A DNA stretch of 64,000 nt, taken from positions 248,001 to 312,000 of the forward strand of contig NZ_RQXT01000002.1 of NCBI RefSeq assembly GCF_003863365.1, given 5' to 3'. Below, in pieces: positions 45,499 through 53,603 of the stretch. The notes below the pieces were generated by a model, which saw nothing but the letters and a program-made list of their open reading frames with translations, was not told the DNA's origin and searched no databases. Within the stretch, counting starts at the first letter, position 1; each line of letters starts with the position of its first letter. The stretch comes from Mesorhizobium tamadayense. Lineage in GTDB: Bacteria > Pseudomonadota > Alphaproteobacteria > Rhizobiales > Rhizobiaceae. A program made the position numbers and the translations under genes.

Positions 45499-45509
45499 TG
45501 GAACTCTCC

Positions 45510-45540
45510 CATAAGGGCCTGTTCCTCCTTGGCCCTTATG
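45510..45540 (-). promoter_or_regulatory. Leader hairpin with a ribosome-site sequence in its loop
   Basis: On the minus strand CATAAGGGCC (45540-45531) and GGCCCTTATG (45519-45510) form a perfect 10-bp stem, and the 11-base loop holds AAGGAGG, a perfect Shine-Dalgarno sequence. The stem ends in an ATG that opens a five-codon frame (45512-45495) whose TGA overlaps the ATG of the binding-protein gene. The gene also has its own GGGAGAG site. Confidence 0.55.
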
Positions 45541-45544
45541 AGGG

Positions 45545-45574
45545 ATATTGACGGAACCGTGGCGAGCCTGTCAA
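45545..45574 (-). promoter_or_regulatory. Sigma-70-like promoter candidate for the long operon
   Basis: On the minus strand TTGACA (45574-45569) is followed after 18 bases by CAATAT (45550-45545), or after 17 by TCAATA. Transcription would start close to 45540, at the foot of the leader hairpin. Confidence 0.45.
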
Positions 45575-45851
45575 CATCATTAATGCTCAAAACACGTCAT
45601 AAGATCGCAAATGAGGGAGAGAATGCAGTCCGCCAAGCTAGTCACATCGCACCCGCTGCGTGGTTTTGAGGGATTCCTGCGTCGATCCGGCCGGCTTTGC
45701 CCGACCTTCGCTGCCTTGTGTAACGCGTCTGCTTGCGTGCGGGCCAAGGCTGGTTACATCATTTCACATCAGAATCGCGGCTGCGGCTGAGCGGTTTTCA
45801 GGAACTGGTTCGGAGCTGCGTGATTTTGATGCTTGCGATGAGGTGCTCGAC

Positions 45852-46880
45852 GTGCGGTCAACCCTGACAGACATAGCCCGGGAAGCCGGCGTTTCTCCCG
45901 CCACGGTCGACCGTGTGCTCAACAACCGGCCGGGGGTGCGGGCCCGCACCCGCGAGATCGTCATCGAGATGGCGCAGCGCCTTGGCTACATTGCCGAGAG
46001 CCCGAACGGCACGCCGCAACGATCCGTGCCGGGCCAGACGATCAGGCTCGACTTCGCGCTGCCCGCCGGCACCAACTCCTTCATCAAGCTGCTGCATCGT
46101 CACATCGAGGCCCAGGCACTGACACGGCCCGACCTCGATGTCCGCGTGACGACGATCGAGGGTTTCAATCCCGACCGGCTCGCCCGCCTGCTGCAGGACC
46201 TGCACGGCCAGACGCAAGGCGTCGGCGTTATCGCGCTCGACCATCCGACGGTGCGCGAGGCGATCCGCTCGCTGTCGGCGAGCGACATCAAGGTCGTCAC
46301 CATCGCCTCCGACATCCTGCATGTGCCGAGGGTCGCCTATATCGGCATCGACAACCGCGCCGCGGGTCGGCTGGCCGGCTACCTGCTCAACCGCTTCATG
46401 GGCGCCGGGCGGCCGGGCAAGGTGGCGCTGTTCGCCGGCTCGCTTGCCTATCGCGGCCATGAGGAGCGCGAGATGGGCTTCCGTCACATCCTCGCGGAGG
46501 AATCCCCCAACCTCGAAATCGTCGAGATGCGCGAGATGCTCGACGACCGCGAGAAGGCCTATTCGGAGGCCTCCGCCTTGCTCGAGCGCCATCCCGACCT
46601 CGCCGCCATCTACAATGTCGGCGCCGGCAACACCGGCATCGCCCGCGCGCTCAAGGAACGCGGCCGCGCGAGGGAGATCCTCTTCCTCGGCCATGAGGTG
46701 ACCGACGGCACCAAGGAGCTTCTGCTCGACGGCACGCTGGATGCGGTGATCGACCAGAACCCGCGCGTCGAGGCGCGCGAGGCGCTCAACATCCTGTCCC
46801 ACGCCGTCAGGGGATTGCCCTACGAGTTGCACCAGCCGCGGCTGCAGGTGATCTTTCGCGAGAGCATCCCGGAGATTTGA
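45852..46880 (+). CDS. LacI family transcriptional regulator
   Basis: A 342-residue regulator with a LacI helix-turn-helix (LTDIAREAGVSPATVDRVLN, about residues 4-23) and a sugar-binding-type effector domain (RLDFALPAGTNSFIKLL, then IGIDNRAAGRLAGYLLN). The variant ATVDRVL in place of TVSRVL marks a subgroup often linked to inositol/rhizopine-type sugar loci. The GTG at 45852 was chosen because GAGG lies 8 bases upstream; the frame extends to 45660 without homology. It diverges from the 14-gene operon and is its likely regulator. Confidence 0.85.
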   Translation: MRSTLTDIAREAGVSPATVDRVLNNRPGVRARTREIVIEMAQRLGYIAESPNGTPQRSVPGQTIRLDFALPAGTNSFIKLLHRHIEAQALTRPDLDVRVTTIEGFNPDRLARLLQDLHGQTQGVGVIALDHPTVREAIRSLSASDIKVVTIASDILHVPRVAYIGIDNRAAGRLAGYLLNRFMGAGRPGKVALFAGSLAYRGHEEREMGFRHILAEESPNLEIVEMREMLDDREKAYSEASALLERHPDLAAIYNVGAGNTGIARALKERGRAREILFLGHEVTDGTKELLLDGTLDAVIDQNPRVEAREALNILSHAVRGLPYELHQPRLQVIFRESIPEI

Positions 46881-46912
46881 CCGGGCTCGGCACGAGACCT
46901 TGAAGTGCGGCA

Positions 46913-47977
46913 TCAAGCTGCGATCAGCACCGTGCTCTCCGGAGACCAGAGCAACACCACTTCCTGGCCTTCGGCAAGCCGCTCGGCGCCGGTGTTCTGA
47001 ACAATGACCTTGAGTGTCTGGCCGTCGCGATCGACAAAGTAGGTGCTGTTGTTGCCCGCGAAGATGCGCTTGGACACCTGCCCCTTGAGCATGTTGGTAT
47101 CGACCTGATCGTGGCCTTTCGCGATGGTCGAAATTTGGATGCGCTCTGGCCGCACGGCGCAGCTCGCCTTGGCGCCAGCGGCGAGCTTTGCGCCCGCTCC
47201 CGCGGCGATCGCGGTGCCATCGGGGAGTCGGATGCCGGCGCCGGTCGCGTCGCCGCGAAAGATGTTGGCGTCGCCGAGGAAGGTCGCGGCGAATTCGCTT
47301 TGCGGCCGGTCGTAGATCTCCTCCGGCGGCCCTTCCTGCACCAGCCTGCCGTCGCGCAATATGCCGATGCGGTCGCTCATCGTCAGCGCTTCTTCCTGGT
47401 CGTGCGTGACGAAAATCGTGGTGATGCCGATCTCGCGCTGGATGCGCTTCAGTTCGATCTGCATGTCGACGCGCAGCGCCTTGTCGAGCGCGCCGAGCGG
47501 CTCGTCGAGCAAGAGCACGCGCGGCTTGGTGACGATGGCGCGCGCCAGCGCCACGCGCTGGCGCTGGCCGCCGGAGAGCTGGTGCGGACGGCGGGTGCCG
47601 AGCTTGCCGAGCTGCACGAGATCGAGCGCGCGCTGCACTTCCGCAGCGATCGTCGCCTTCGGCTCACCGCGCACCGACAGCCCGAACGCGACATTGTCGG
47701 CGGCGCTCATGTTGGGAAACAGCGCGTAGTTCTGGAACACCATGCCGATGCGCCGCTTCTCGACCGGCACCCGTTCGACGCTTTCGCCGCCGATGGCGAT
47801 GCGGCCGGCGTCGGGGAAGTCGAAGCCGGCGATCTGGCGCAGCAGCGTGGTCTTGCCGCTGCCGGAAGGCCCGAGCAGCGCGTAGAAACCGCCGTCGGCG
47901 AAATCGATCGAGACGTCGTCCAGCGCCTTGTGCGCGCCAAAACTGCGCGAGACGTTCGCTACCTGAACGCCTGCCAT
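46913..47977 (-). CDS. ABC transporter ATP-binding protein, PotA-like
   Basis: A 354-residue ATPase of the polyamine/ferric/opine-type importers: Walker [10 protein letters not shown] (about residues 37-45), Q-loop MVFQNYALFPNMS, signature [15 protein letters not shown], Walker B LLLDEPLGALD, H-loop THDQEEA, and a C-terminal TOBE-type domain (AVRPERIQIS, then GNNSTYFVDRDG). It is last in its operon, starting at the stop of the second permease gene (TAATG). It converges with the LacI gene at 46880. Confidence 0.9.
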   Translation of the reverse strand: MAGVQVANVSRSFGAHKALDDVSIDFADGGFYALLGPSGSGKTTLLRQIAGFDFPDAGRIAIGGESVERVPVEKRRIGMVFQNYALFPNMSAADNVAFGLSVRGEPKATIAAEVQRALDLVQLGKLGTRRPHQLSGGQRQRVALARAIVTKPRVLLLDEPLGALDKALRVDMQIELKRIQREIGITTIFVTHDQEEALTMSDRIGILRDGRLVQEGPPEEIYDRPQSEFAATFLGDANIFRGDATGAGIRLPDGTAIAAGAGAKLAAGAKASCAVRPERIQISTIAKGHDQVDTNMLKGQVSKRIFAGNNSTYFVDRDGQTLKVIVQNTGAERLAEGQEVVLLWSPESTVLIAA

Positions 47978-48765
47978 TATTTCTCTCCGCCGAATTTGAA
48001 GAAGCGTGCTGTGAGCAGCATCAGCGCCATCGACACCACGATGATGATGGTCGAGACCGCGTTGATCTCGGGCGTGAAGCCTTTGCGGATCGCGGCATAG
48101 ATTTCGACCGGCAGCGTCGTCTGGCCGGGCGTCGACAGAAAGTATGAGACCACGAACTGGTCGAAGGAGACCGCGAAGGCGAACAGCCCGCCGGCAATGA
48201 CGCCGGGCATGATCCAGGGCAGCGTGACGCGGTGCGTCACCTGCCACTGATTGGCGCCGAGCGAACGCGCCGCCTCCTCCAGTTCCGGCGCGAAGGTCTG
48301 CAGCCGCGCGGACACGACGACGATCACATAAGGCAGCGCCAGCGCGACATGGCCGAGCAGGATGGCGACCAGCCCGCGGCCGATGCCGATGCCGAAGAAG
48401 AAGATCAGCATCGCCGTGCCGGTGATCAGCCAGGGAATGGCGATCGGCGGAAAGAGCAGCGCCTGCAGGAGCTTCTTGCCGCGGAATTCATAGCGGTAGA
48501 GCGCCAGCGAAGCCATCGAGCCCAGCACCGTGCTGATGAAGGTGGTGATCACCGCGATCTCGATGCTGTTCCAGGTCGCCGCGATCAGTTGGTCGTTCTG
48601 CCAGAGCGAGGCGTACCAGTCCGTCGTCCATTCGAACGGCAATTGATAGAAAGGCGATGCGTTGAACGACATCAGCGCCATGATGATGATCGGCAGGTAG
48701 AGGAAGGCGAGCAGCAGGAAGATGTAAAAGCGGCCGAGCCATTCGAGAATGCGCGTCGTCGCCAT
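47977..48765 (-). CDS. ABC transporter permease, PotC-like
   Basis: A 262-residue permease with about six membrane segments beginning FYIFLLLAFLYLPIIIMALMSF, and the EAA loop EEAARSLGANQWQVTHRVTLP (about residues 166-186). The FNASPFYQLPFEWTTDWY motif after the first helix is typical of PotC. The start ATG 48765 overlaps the preceding stop by one base (TGATG). Confidence 0.9.
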   Translation of the reverse strand: MATTRILEWLGRFYIFLLLAFLYLPIIIMALMSFNASPFYQLPFEWTTDWYASLWQNDQLIAATWNSIEIAVITTFISTVLGSMASLALYRYEFRGKKLLQALLFPPIAIPWLITGTAMLIFFFGIGIGRGLVAILLGHVALALPYVIVVVSARLQTFAPELEEAARSLGANQWQVTHRVTLPWIMPGVIAGGLFAFAVSFDQFVVSYFLSTPGQTTLPVEIYAAIRKGFTPEINAVSTIIIVVSMALMLLTARFFKFGGEK

Positions 48766-49634
48766 CAGCCGGCCCTCCGCAAGACCGGCGCGGCTAAAGC
48801 CAGGATGATTAGCACGACGGCAAGCAGGATGAAGGACAACGCCGCGCCAAGCGGCCAGTTGAAGACGGCGACGAACTGGTCCTCGATGATGGTGCCGTAG
48901 AACGTGCCGGTGCGGCCGCCGAGGATGCGCGGCTCCATGAAGGAGCCGACGACCGGCACGAAGATCAGCGCAGCACCCGCGATCAGACCGGGCATCGACA
49001 GCGGGATGATCACCCGCTTGAGCACCTGAAACCGCGAGGCGCCAAGCGAGCGCCCGGCCTCGATCAGCGAGTCGTCGATCGCCTGCAGCGTGAGGTAGCA
49101 GGTGAGCACCATGTAGGGCACATAGGAGTGCACCAACCCGATGATGACGGCCGGATAGGAATACATGAGATCGATGTTGATTTTGAACGGCAGCACGGCA
49201 TTCAGCGTCGTGTCGAGAATGCCGCCCTCGCGCAGCACCATCGCCCAAGAGAAGATGCGCACCAGCCCGTTCGACCAGAACGGCAGAATGATGAGCAGGA
49301 AGATCGCCTCGCGGCTGCGCCCCTTGAGCACCTTGGCCAGCACATAGGCCGCCGGATAGCCGATGACGACGCACCACAGCGTCACCTCGAGCCCGAGACG
49401 CAGTGAAGCGAGGAGGAGCGTCAGGTAAAGGCCCTGCGAGAAGAAGGCCGTGTAGTTGCCGAGCGTGAACGCCCACTCCTTCTCCGCCAGCGGCAGGTCG
49501 GTCATGAAGGAGAAGAAGACCATGGCCGACAGCGGCAGGAAGATCGCCACCGTCAGCCACAGATAGGCAGGAAGGAGAAGCGGCAGGGCGGGCTTGAGTC
49601 CACGGCGCGAGCCGGTCGCAAGCTGGTCAGCCAT
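48765..49634 (-). CDS. ABC transporter permease, PotB-like
   Basis: A 289-residue permease with a long cytoplasmic N-terminus, a first helix LPAYLWLTVAIFLPLSAMVFFSF, and the EAA loop IEAGRSLGASRFQVLKRVIIP (about residues 190-210). It is encoded 28 bases after the binding protein and forms the channel with the PotC-like permease. Confidence 0.9.
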   Translation of the reverse strand: MADQLATGSRRGLKPALPLLLPAYLWLTVAIFLPLSAMVFFSFMTDLPLAEKEWAFTLGNYTAFFSQGLYLTLLLASLRLGLEVTLWCVVIGYPAAYVLAKVLKGRSREAIFLLIILPFWSNGLVRIFSWAMVLREGGILDTTLNAVLPFKINIDLMYSYPAVIIGLVHSYVPYMVLTCYLTLQAIDDSLIEAGRSLGASRFQVLKRVIIPLSMPGLIAGAALIFVPVVGSFMEPRILGGRTGTFYGTIIEDQFVAVFNWPLGAALSFILLAVVLIILALAAPVLRRAG

Positions 49635-49662
49635 GATGCCTCTCCTCCCCGAAAGACGCCTG

Positions 49663-50721
49663 TTACTTCACGTTGACCTTCAGCTCTTGCCACAGCGCCA
49701 GGTATTTTTCACGCTGCTCATCCGTGATCGGCGCCTGGAACTGGATGCGCTTGGCGACCTCGGGGTTGCCCATGACCTTGCGGTTGAAGGCATCCTCAGG
49801 CAGCGTCTCGACCGCCTTGGTGTTGGCCGAGACCGGAGCGCCGACCTTGGTGACCCATTCGACGTAGAATTTCGGGTCGATCATGTAGTTGATGAAGGCT
49901 TCGGCGCCGGCGACGTTCTTGGAACCGGCCGGGATCGAGAAGGCGTCGAGCCAGGCGACCGCGCCCTCCTGCGGAATGACCAGCGAGACCGGCAGCTTGA
50001 AATGCGTCTTGGCGCGGTCGGCCGAGCCGCTCCAGTAGGTGCCGATGTCGATCTGGTTGGAGGCGACCATCTGGTTCCAGTCGTTCTCGGAGCTCCAGAA
50101 GGTCTTGATCTGCGGCATCAGCGAGGTGAGCTTCGCCTTGACGGCTTCCATGTCCTTGATGTCGTTAATGTTCTGGCCGCTGGCAATGGCGCCGAACTGC
50201 ACCGCCTCGACGGCGTCGTCACGGATGATGACGCGGCCCTTGTGCGCGGGATCCCACATTTCGGCGATGCTCGTCGGCGGCTTGTCGAAGGATTTTTCGT
50301 TGATGGCGACCGCGGTCAGACCCCAGACCCACGGCACGCCATAGACCTTGCCGTCATGGTTGAGCATCGGCGAGTTGGCCTTGTCCTTGGCGATGTCGGC
50401 GTAGTTGGAGAGCTTCGACGCATCGATCGGCTGGATCAGCTTGCCGGCCATCGCCTGGTCGTTGAAGGCGGCATTGATCATGACGACGTCGTAAAGGCCG
50501 GGATTGGTCCTCAGCTTGGTCAGCATCTCCTGCTCGGAGTTGAAGAAGTCGTTGACAACCTTGAAACCCGTCGCCTTCTCGAAATCGGCAACCGCCCATG
50601 GCTCGTCGGCGCCGTAGCCCTTCCAGTTGAGCACATGCACTTCTTCGGCGGCCTGGGCGGCCAAGGCTGAAACGAAGACGGCCGTCGCCGTCAGAAAAGC
50701 GGTCAGTCTGGGCATGCACAT
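49663..50721 (-). CDS. ABC transporter substrate-binding protein, PotD-like
   Basis: A 352-residue periplasmic receptor. The signal peptide (MCMPRLTAFLTATAVFVSAL, then AAQA) was used to choose ATG 50721, which has AGAGGAAAG upstream. The mature part begins EEVHVLNWKGYGADEPWAVAD, and PotD-like features follow (GVPWVWGLTAVAIN, then WFxD-type pocket segments). The family binds polyamines, but also amino-acid-derived and nucleoside-like solutes. The neighbouring glycohydrolase and kinase argue for an N-glycoside rather than a polyamine. Confidence 0.85.
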   Translation of the reverse strand: MCMPRLTAFLTATAVFVSALAAQAAEEVHVLNWKGYGADEPWAVADFEKATGFKVVNDFFNSEQEMLTKLRTNPGLYDVVMINAAFNDQAMAGKLIQPIDASKLSNYADIAKDKANSPMLNHDGKVYGVPWVWGLTAVAINEKSFDKPPTSIAEMWDPAHKGRVIIRDDAVEAVQFGAIASGQNINDIKDMEAVKAKLTSLMPQIKTFWSSENDWNQMVASNQIDIGTYWSGSADRAKTHFKLPVSLVIPQEGAVAWLDAFSIPAGSKNVAGAEAFINYMIDPKFYVEWVTKVGAPVSANTKAVETLPEDAFNRKVMGNPEVAKRIQFQAPITDEQREKYLALWQELKVNVK

Positions 50722-50761
50722 GTTTTCTTTCCTCTCATTGTTTGCCCGGTTTGAGGGCTTG

Positions 50762-51736
50762 TTAAGTTGTGGCCTCTTGTTCCCGGCCATGCGCGGCCGC
50801 CGCCTGCCCGCGCTGGATCAGGAATTCCTGTATTTCCCGGTCCGTCGGCGCCGACGATCCGCCATGGCGGGTGACCGAAAGCGCAGCCGCCGCGTTGGCG
50901 TAACGCGCCGCTTCGCAAGGCGGCATGCCGCGCGACAGGCCGCTCACGAAGGCACCGATGTGGGTGTCGCCGGCACCATTGGTATCGACCGCGGGGACCT
51001 CGAAGCCGGGTATGGCGCGCGTGCCGCCATCGGCCAGACGCACCAGGCAGCCCTGCGCGCCGGCGCGGATAACGACGCCGGCCGCCTTCGGGCAGTGCTC
51101 GGCGAGCAGCCGGATGGCTACCGTCTGGGCGTCGCCCGAACCGGCGATCTCGGCGGCCTCGTCAGCGTTGCAACTGAGCCAGGTCGTGCACGCCAACACC
51201 CTGTCCAGGATCGGGCGGGGAATGTCCGCTATCACCGGCGTCGGATCGAAGACGAAGGGAACTTCCGCCGGCAGCGCCTCGATCCAGCCGGCGAGCGCAT
51301 CGCGGCTGCCGGGATAGCTCAGCGTATAGCCGGAAGCGAAAACCCAGTCCCCTGGCGTGACTTCGACCGGAACCATCACGTCGAGCGTGAGCACGCTCTC
51401 GGCGCCCGGCCATGAGACAAAGGTCCGTTCGGCGTCGCCACTGATCATGGCGACGCAATTGCCGCTATCCATCAAGGGCGACGGCGGCGTCAGCGTGTCG
51501 ATGCCTTCCGCAGCAAATGCCGCGCGCAGGAAATCGCCGTCGGGCCCTGTGCCCAGTTGCCCGCCGAACACCACCTTCATGGCGGTGCGGCTTGCCGCGA
51601 CCATCATGTTGAAGCCGCCGCCGGCGACCCGGGCGTAGCTCGTCGCGGTCTTTTCCGTGCCGGGGGCCGGCAAGGCGTCGATGCGGTAGACATAGTCCAC
51701 CACGGCGCTGCCGACATGAACGAGCCGCGCGCTCAT
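50762..51736 (-). CDS. PfkB family carbohydrate kinase
   Basis: A 324-residue ribokinase-type enzyme. The N-terminal substrate motif is GGGFNMMVAASRTAM (usual GGxxxN, about residues 40-54) and the C-terminal catalytic motif is DTNGAGDTHIGAFVSG (about residues 243-258), with the catalytic Asp in GAGD. It transfers phosphate from ATP to a sugar or nucleoside hydroxyl. Its start overlaps the glycohydrolase stop by 4 bases (ATGA), so the two enzymes are probably made together and act in sequence. Confidence 0.88.
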   Translation of the reverse strand: MSARLVHVGSAVVDYVYRIDALPAPGTEKTATSYARVAGGGFNMMVAASRTAMKVVFGGQLGTGPDGDFLRAAFAAEGIDTLTPPSPLMDSGNCVAMISGDAERTFVSWPGAESVLTLDVMVPVEVTPGDWVFASGYTLSYPGSRDALAGWIEALPAEVPFVFDPTPVIADIPRPILDRVLACTTWLSCNADEAAEIAGSGDAQTVAIRLLAEHCPKAAGVVIRAGAQGCLVRLADGGTRAIPGFEVPAVDTNGAGDTHIGAFVSGLSRGMPPCEAARYANAAAALSVTRHGGSSAPTDREIQEFLIQRGQAAAAHGREQEATT

Positions 51737-52764
51737 GCGGCAGCCTCCTTGCCGGAGCCAGCCTTCGCGTTTCGTGCGGCGACCAGATCAGCAGCCAGCG
51801 CGCGAACCTCGGCGAGGTCGATGCCCTTCAGCCTGGCGATGCGCCCCTGCGGCAGGCATGACAGGCCGGAACAGGCGCCTGCCATGCCGGCGGCGATGGC
51901 GCCGATCGTGTCGGTGTCGCCGCCGAGATTGGCGCTGATGACGGCCGCCCGCCACGCATCGCCCTGCGCCACCTCCAGCACGGCGAACGCAGCCGGAACC
52001 GATTCCTGGCTGGCGACGCCGGTGCCGATCAGATCGACGATCAGCCGGATCGCCTCTTTCTCCGCCTTGCCGCGCACCAGTTTCTGCGCCCAGGCGATCC
52101 GCGCGGCGATGTCGCCGCCGGTGACCCAATGCCCGAGCGTTGCCCCCCGCCGCGCCGCCGCGACGGCCCGGTCGGACGCCACGCGCCAGTCGCTGCCGGC
52201 AACACCGCTGCTGACGGCTGCCGCGACCGCGGCGGCCGAAGCAATGGCGATCGACGTGTTATGCGTGGCGCGACAGGCTTCCGCGGCCTTGGCGACCAGC
52301 GCGTCGAGCGGCTCCGGTGGCATCATGATGCCGACCGGCGCGATGCGCATCGCCGCGCCATTGGTGTCGCCGCTACTTCCGGCTTGCTCGGGCGGTACGC
52401 CGTCATTGATGGCGTCTATGGCGCGCTTGGTCGACGGGCCGAGCAGATCGTAGCTGCCGCGCGCCTTGACGTCGCGCTCCCAGTCGAGCAGCGCGTTGAC
52501 CCAGCGCGCGTGATCGAAACGATCGCCGGAACTGACCAGGATGCGGCCAAGCAGCAGCGCCTGCTCCGTGTCATCGGTGATGGCGCCAGCCGGCAGCCCC
52601 TTCGACACCGGATGATCGGCGGACGGCGCGACGAAGTCTTCGACATGGCCGTAGAGCTCGGCGATACGGGTGGGCGACAGAAGCTGCGTCGGCATGCCCA
52701 GCGCATCGCCCAGCGCCCCGCCGATCAGCGCGCCCATTGCCCGGTCGATCGCCTCAGCCGCCAT
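51733..52764 (-). CDS. ADP-ribosylglycohydrolase family protein
   Basis: A 343-residue enzyme of the DraG/ARH fold. The family metal sites are GGALGDALGMPTQ (about residues 15-27), ITDDTEQALLLGR (about residues 63-75) and NLGGDTDTIGAIAAGMAGA (about residues 290-308), covering the usual Mg-binding Asp/Thr residues. DraG reverses ADP-ribosylation of nitrogenase reductase in diazotrophs. However, the setting in an ABC-importer/sugar-kinase operon suggests a metabolic N-glycosidase instead. It starts 2 bases after the GntR stop. Confidence 0.87.
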   Translation of the reverse strand: MAAEAIDRAMGALIGGALGDALGMPTQLLSPTRIAELYGHVEDFVAPSADHPVSKGLPAGAITDDTEQALLLGRILVSSGDRFDHARWVNALLDWERDVKARGSYDLLGPSTKRAIDAINDGVPPEQAGSSGDTNGAAMRIAPVGIMMPPEPLDALVAKAAEACRATHNTSIAIASAAAVAAAVSSGVAGSDWRVASDRAVAAARRGATLGHWVTGGDIAARIAWAQKLVRGKAEKEAIRLIVDLIGTGVASQESVPAAFAVLEVAQGDAWRAAVISANLGGDTDTIGAIAAGMAGACSGLSCLPQGRIARLKGIDLAEVRALAADLVAARNAKAGSGKEAAA

Positions 52765-52766
52765 GC

Positions 52767-53492
52767 TCAGAACTCCAGATGAAGCGCGAAATGCGCCGGG
52801 TTGAGCAGGCTGGTGACGAATTCGATGGCACGTCCGTCGGCGGCGCGCGTCAGGCGCCGCGTCCTGAGGAATGGCGTGCCCGGCGCGCAATCGAGGACAG
52901 CGGCATCGGCGGCGCTCAGCATCTCGATGTCGGCCCATTCCTCGCCATGGTCGGGCACCAGCCCTGCTCCGCGCAGCGTCTGGTGCAGCGAGCCTTCCCG
53001 AAGTCCGCGCAGCGGCACGTCCTCCAACTCGGGCGACAGCGGCAGCCGGCTGCGCTCGATCGAAATGGCATGGCCGTCATCGGCATTGGTACGGACACGG
53101 TCGACGGCGATGAAGGACCGGTTCTCGACACCGAGTTTTGCCGCGAGTTCGGCGTCCTCAATAATCTCGAGCCTCAACGTTCGGGTCTCGGCATTGGCGC
53201 CTGCATTGGCAAGCGCGCGCGACCAGCCGATCGCGTCATCGACCGGCATGCCGTCGAAGGTAACGAAGGAGCCGATGCCGACCTTGGTGGTGATGAGCCC
53301 GCGGCTGGAAAGCTCTTCCAGCCCTTTGCGGACCGTATTGCGGCTGACTGAGAAGCGCTGCACGAGCTCGTTCTCGCTCTGCAGGCGGTCGCCGAAGCCG
53401 AGCATGCCGGAGCGGATCTCATGCTCCAGAACCGTCGCGATCTGCTCGGGCTTGCCCGTGCCGGGAGTGAGCTGCGTAGCGCGACGGGTCAT
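52767..53492 (-). CDS. GntR/HutC family regulator with UTRA domain
   Basis: A 241-residue regulator. The winged helix at residues 15-75 reads LGFGDRLQSENELVQRFSVS, then RNTVRKGLEELSSRGLITTK, and a C-terminal UTRA effector domain follows (FIAVDRVRTNADDGHAISIE). It is the first gene of the seven-gene importer operon and probably represses it, with direct and inverted repeats just upstream of its own start (53500-53532). Confidence 0.87.
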   Translation of the reverse strand: MTRRATQLTPGTGKPEQIATVLEHEIRSGMLGFGDRLQSENELVQRFSVSRNTVRKGLEELSSRGLITTKVGIGSFVTFDGMPVDDAIGWSRALANAGANAETRTLRLEIIEDAELAAKLGVENRSFIAVDRVRTNADDGHAISIERSRLPLSPELEDVPLRGLREGSLHQTLRGAGLVPDHGEEWADIEMLSAADAAVLDCAPGTPFLRTRRLTRAADGRAIEFVTSLLNPAHFALHLEF

Positions 53493-53499
53493 ATCAATA

Positions 53500-53532
53500 C
53501 CTGTTCAATGAACCTGTATAATCCTGTTCAAT
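53500..53532. promoter_or_regulatory. Repeated operator candidate upstream of the gntR-headed operon
   Basis: CCTGTTCAAT occurs at 53500-53509 and 53523-53532 as a direct repeat 23 bp apart. The first copy is part of a palindrome GTTCAATGAAC (53503-53513), and CCTGTATAAT lies between them. It is 8 bp upstream of the GntR start, suited to autoregulation. Confidence 0.55.
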
Positions 53533-53603
53533 ATTGCATTTGAGAGACGGCGTCAATCGCGAAGAAATCCGGAGAGACGGCAAACTTCGGTCCTGAATCA
53601 GGG

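Larger units (their letters stand above)
45499..45851. other. Divergent control region between the long operon and its LacI gene
   Basis: It contains a minus-strand promoter candidate (45545-45574), a leader hairpin (45510-45540), and then about 270 bp with no clear gene. The open frame that continues upstream of the LacI start (45660-45851) has no family match. I found no perfect LacI-type operator here; AT-rich DNA around 45575-45625 is the likeliest place for one. Confidence 0.45.

Noticed and set aside
51733..52764. DraG controlling nitrogenase
   Set aside because: No DraT or nif genes are present and the gene is locked in a sugar-kinase/importer operon; a metabolic role fits better.
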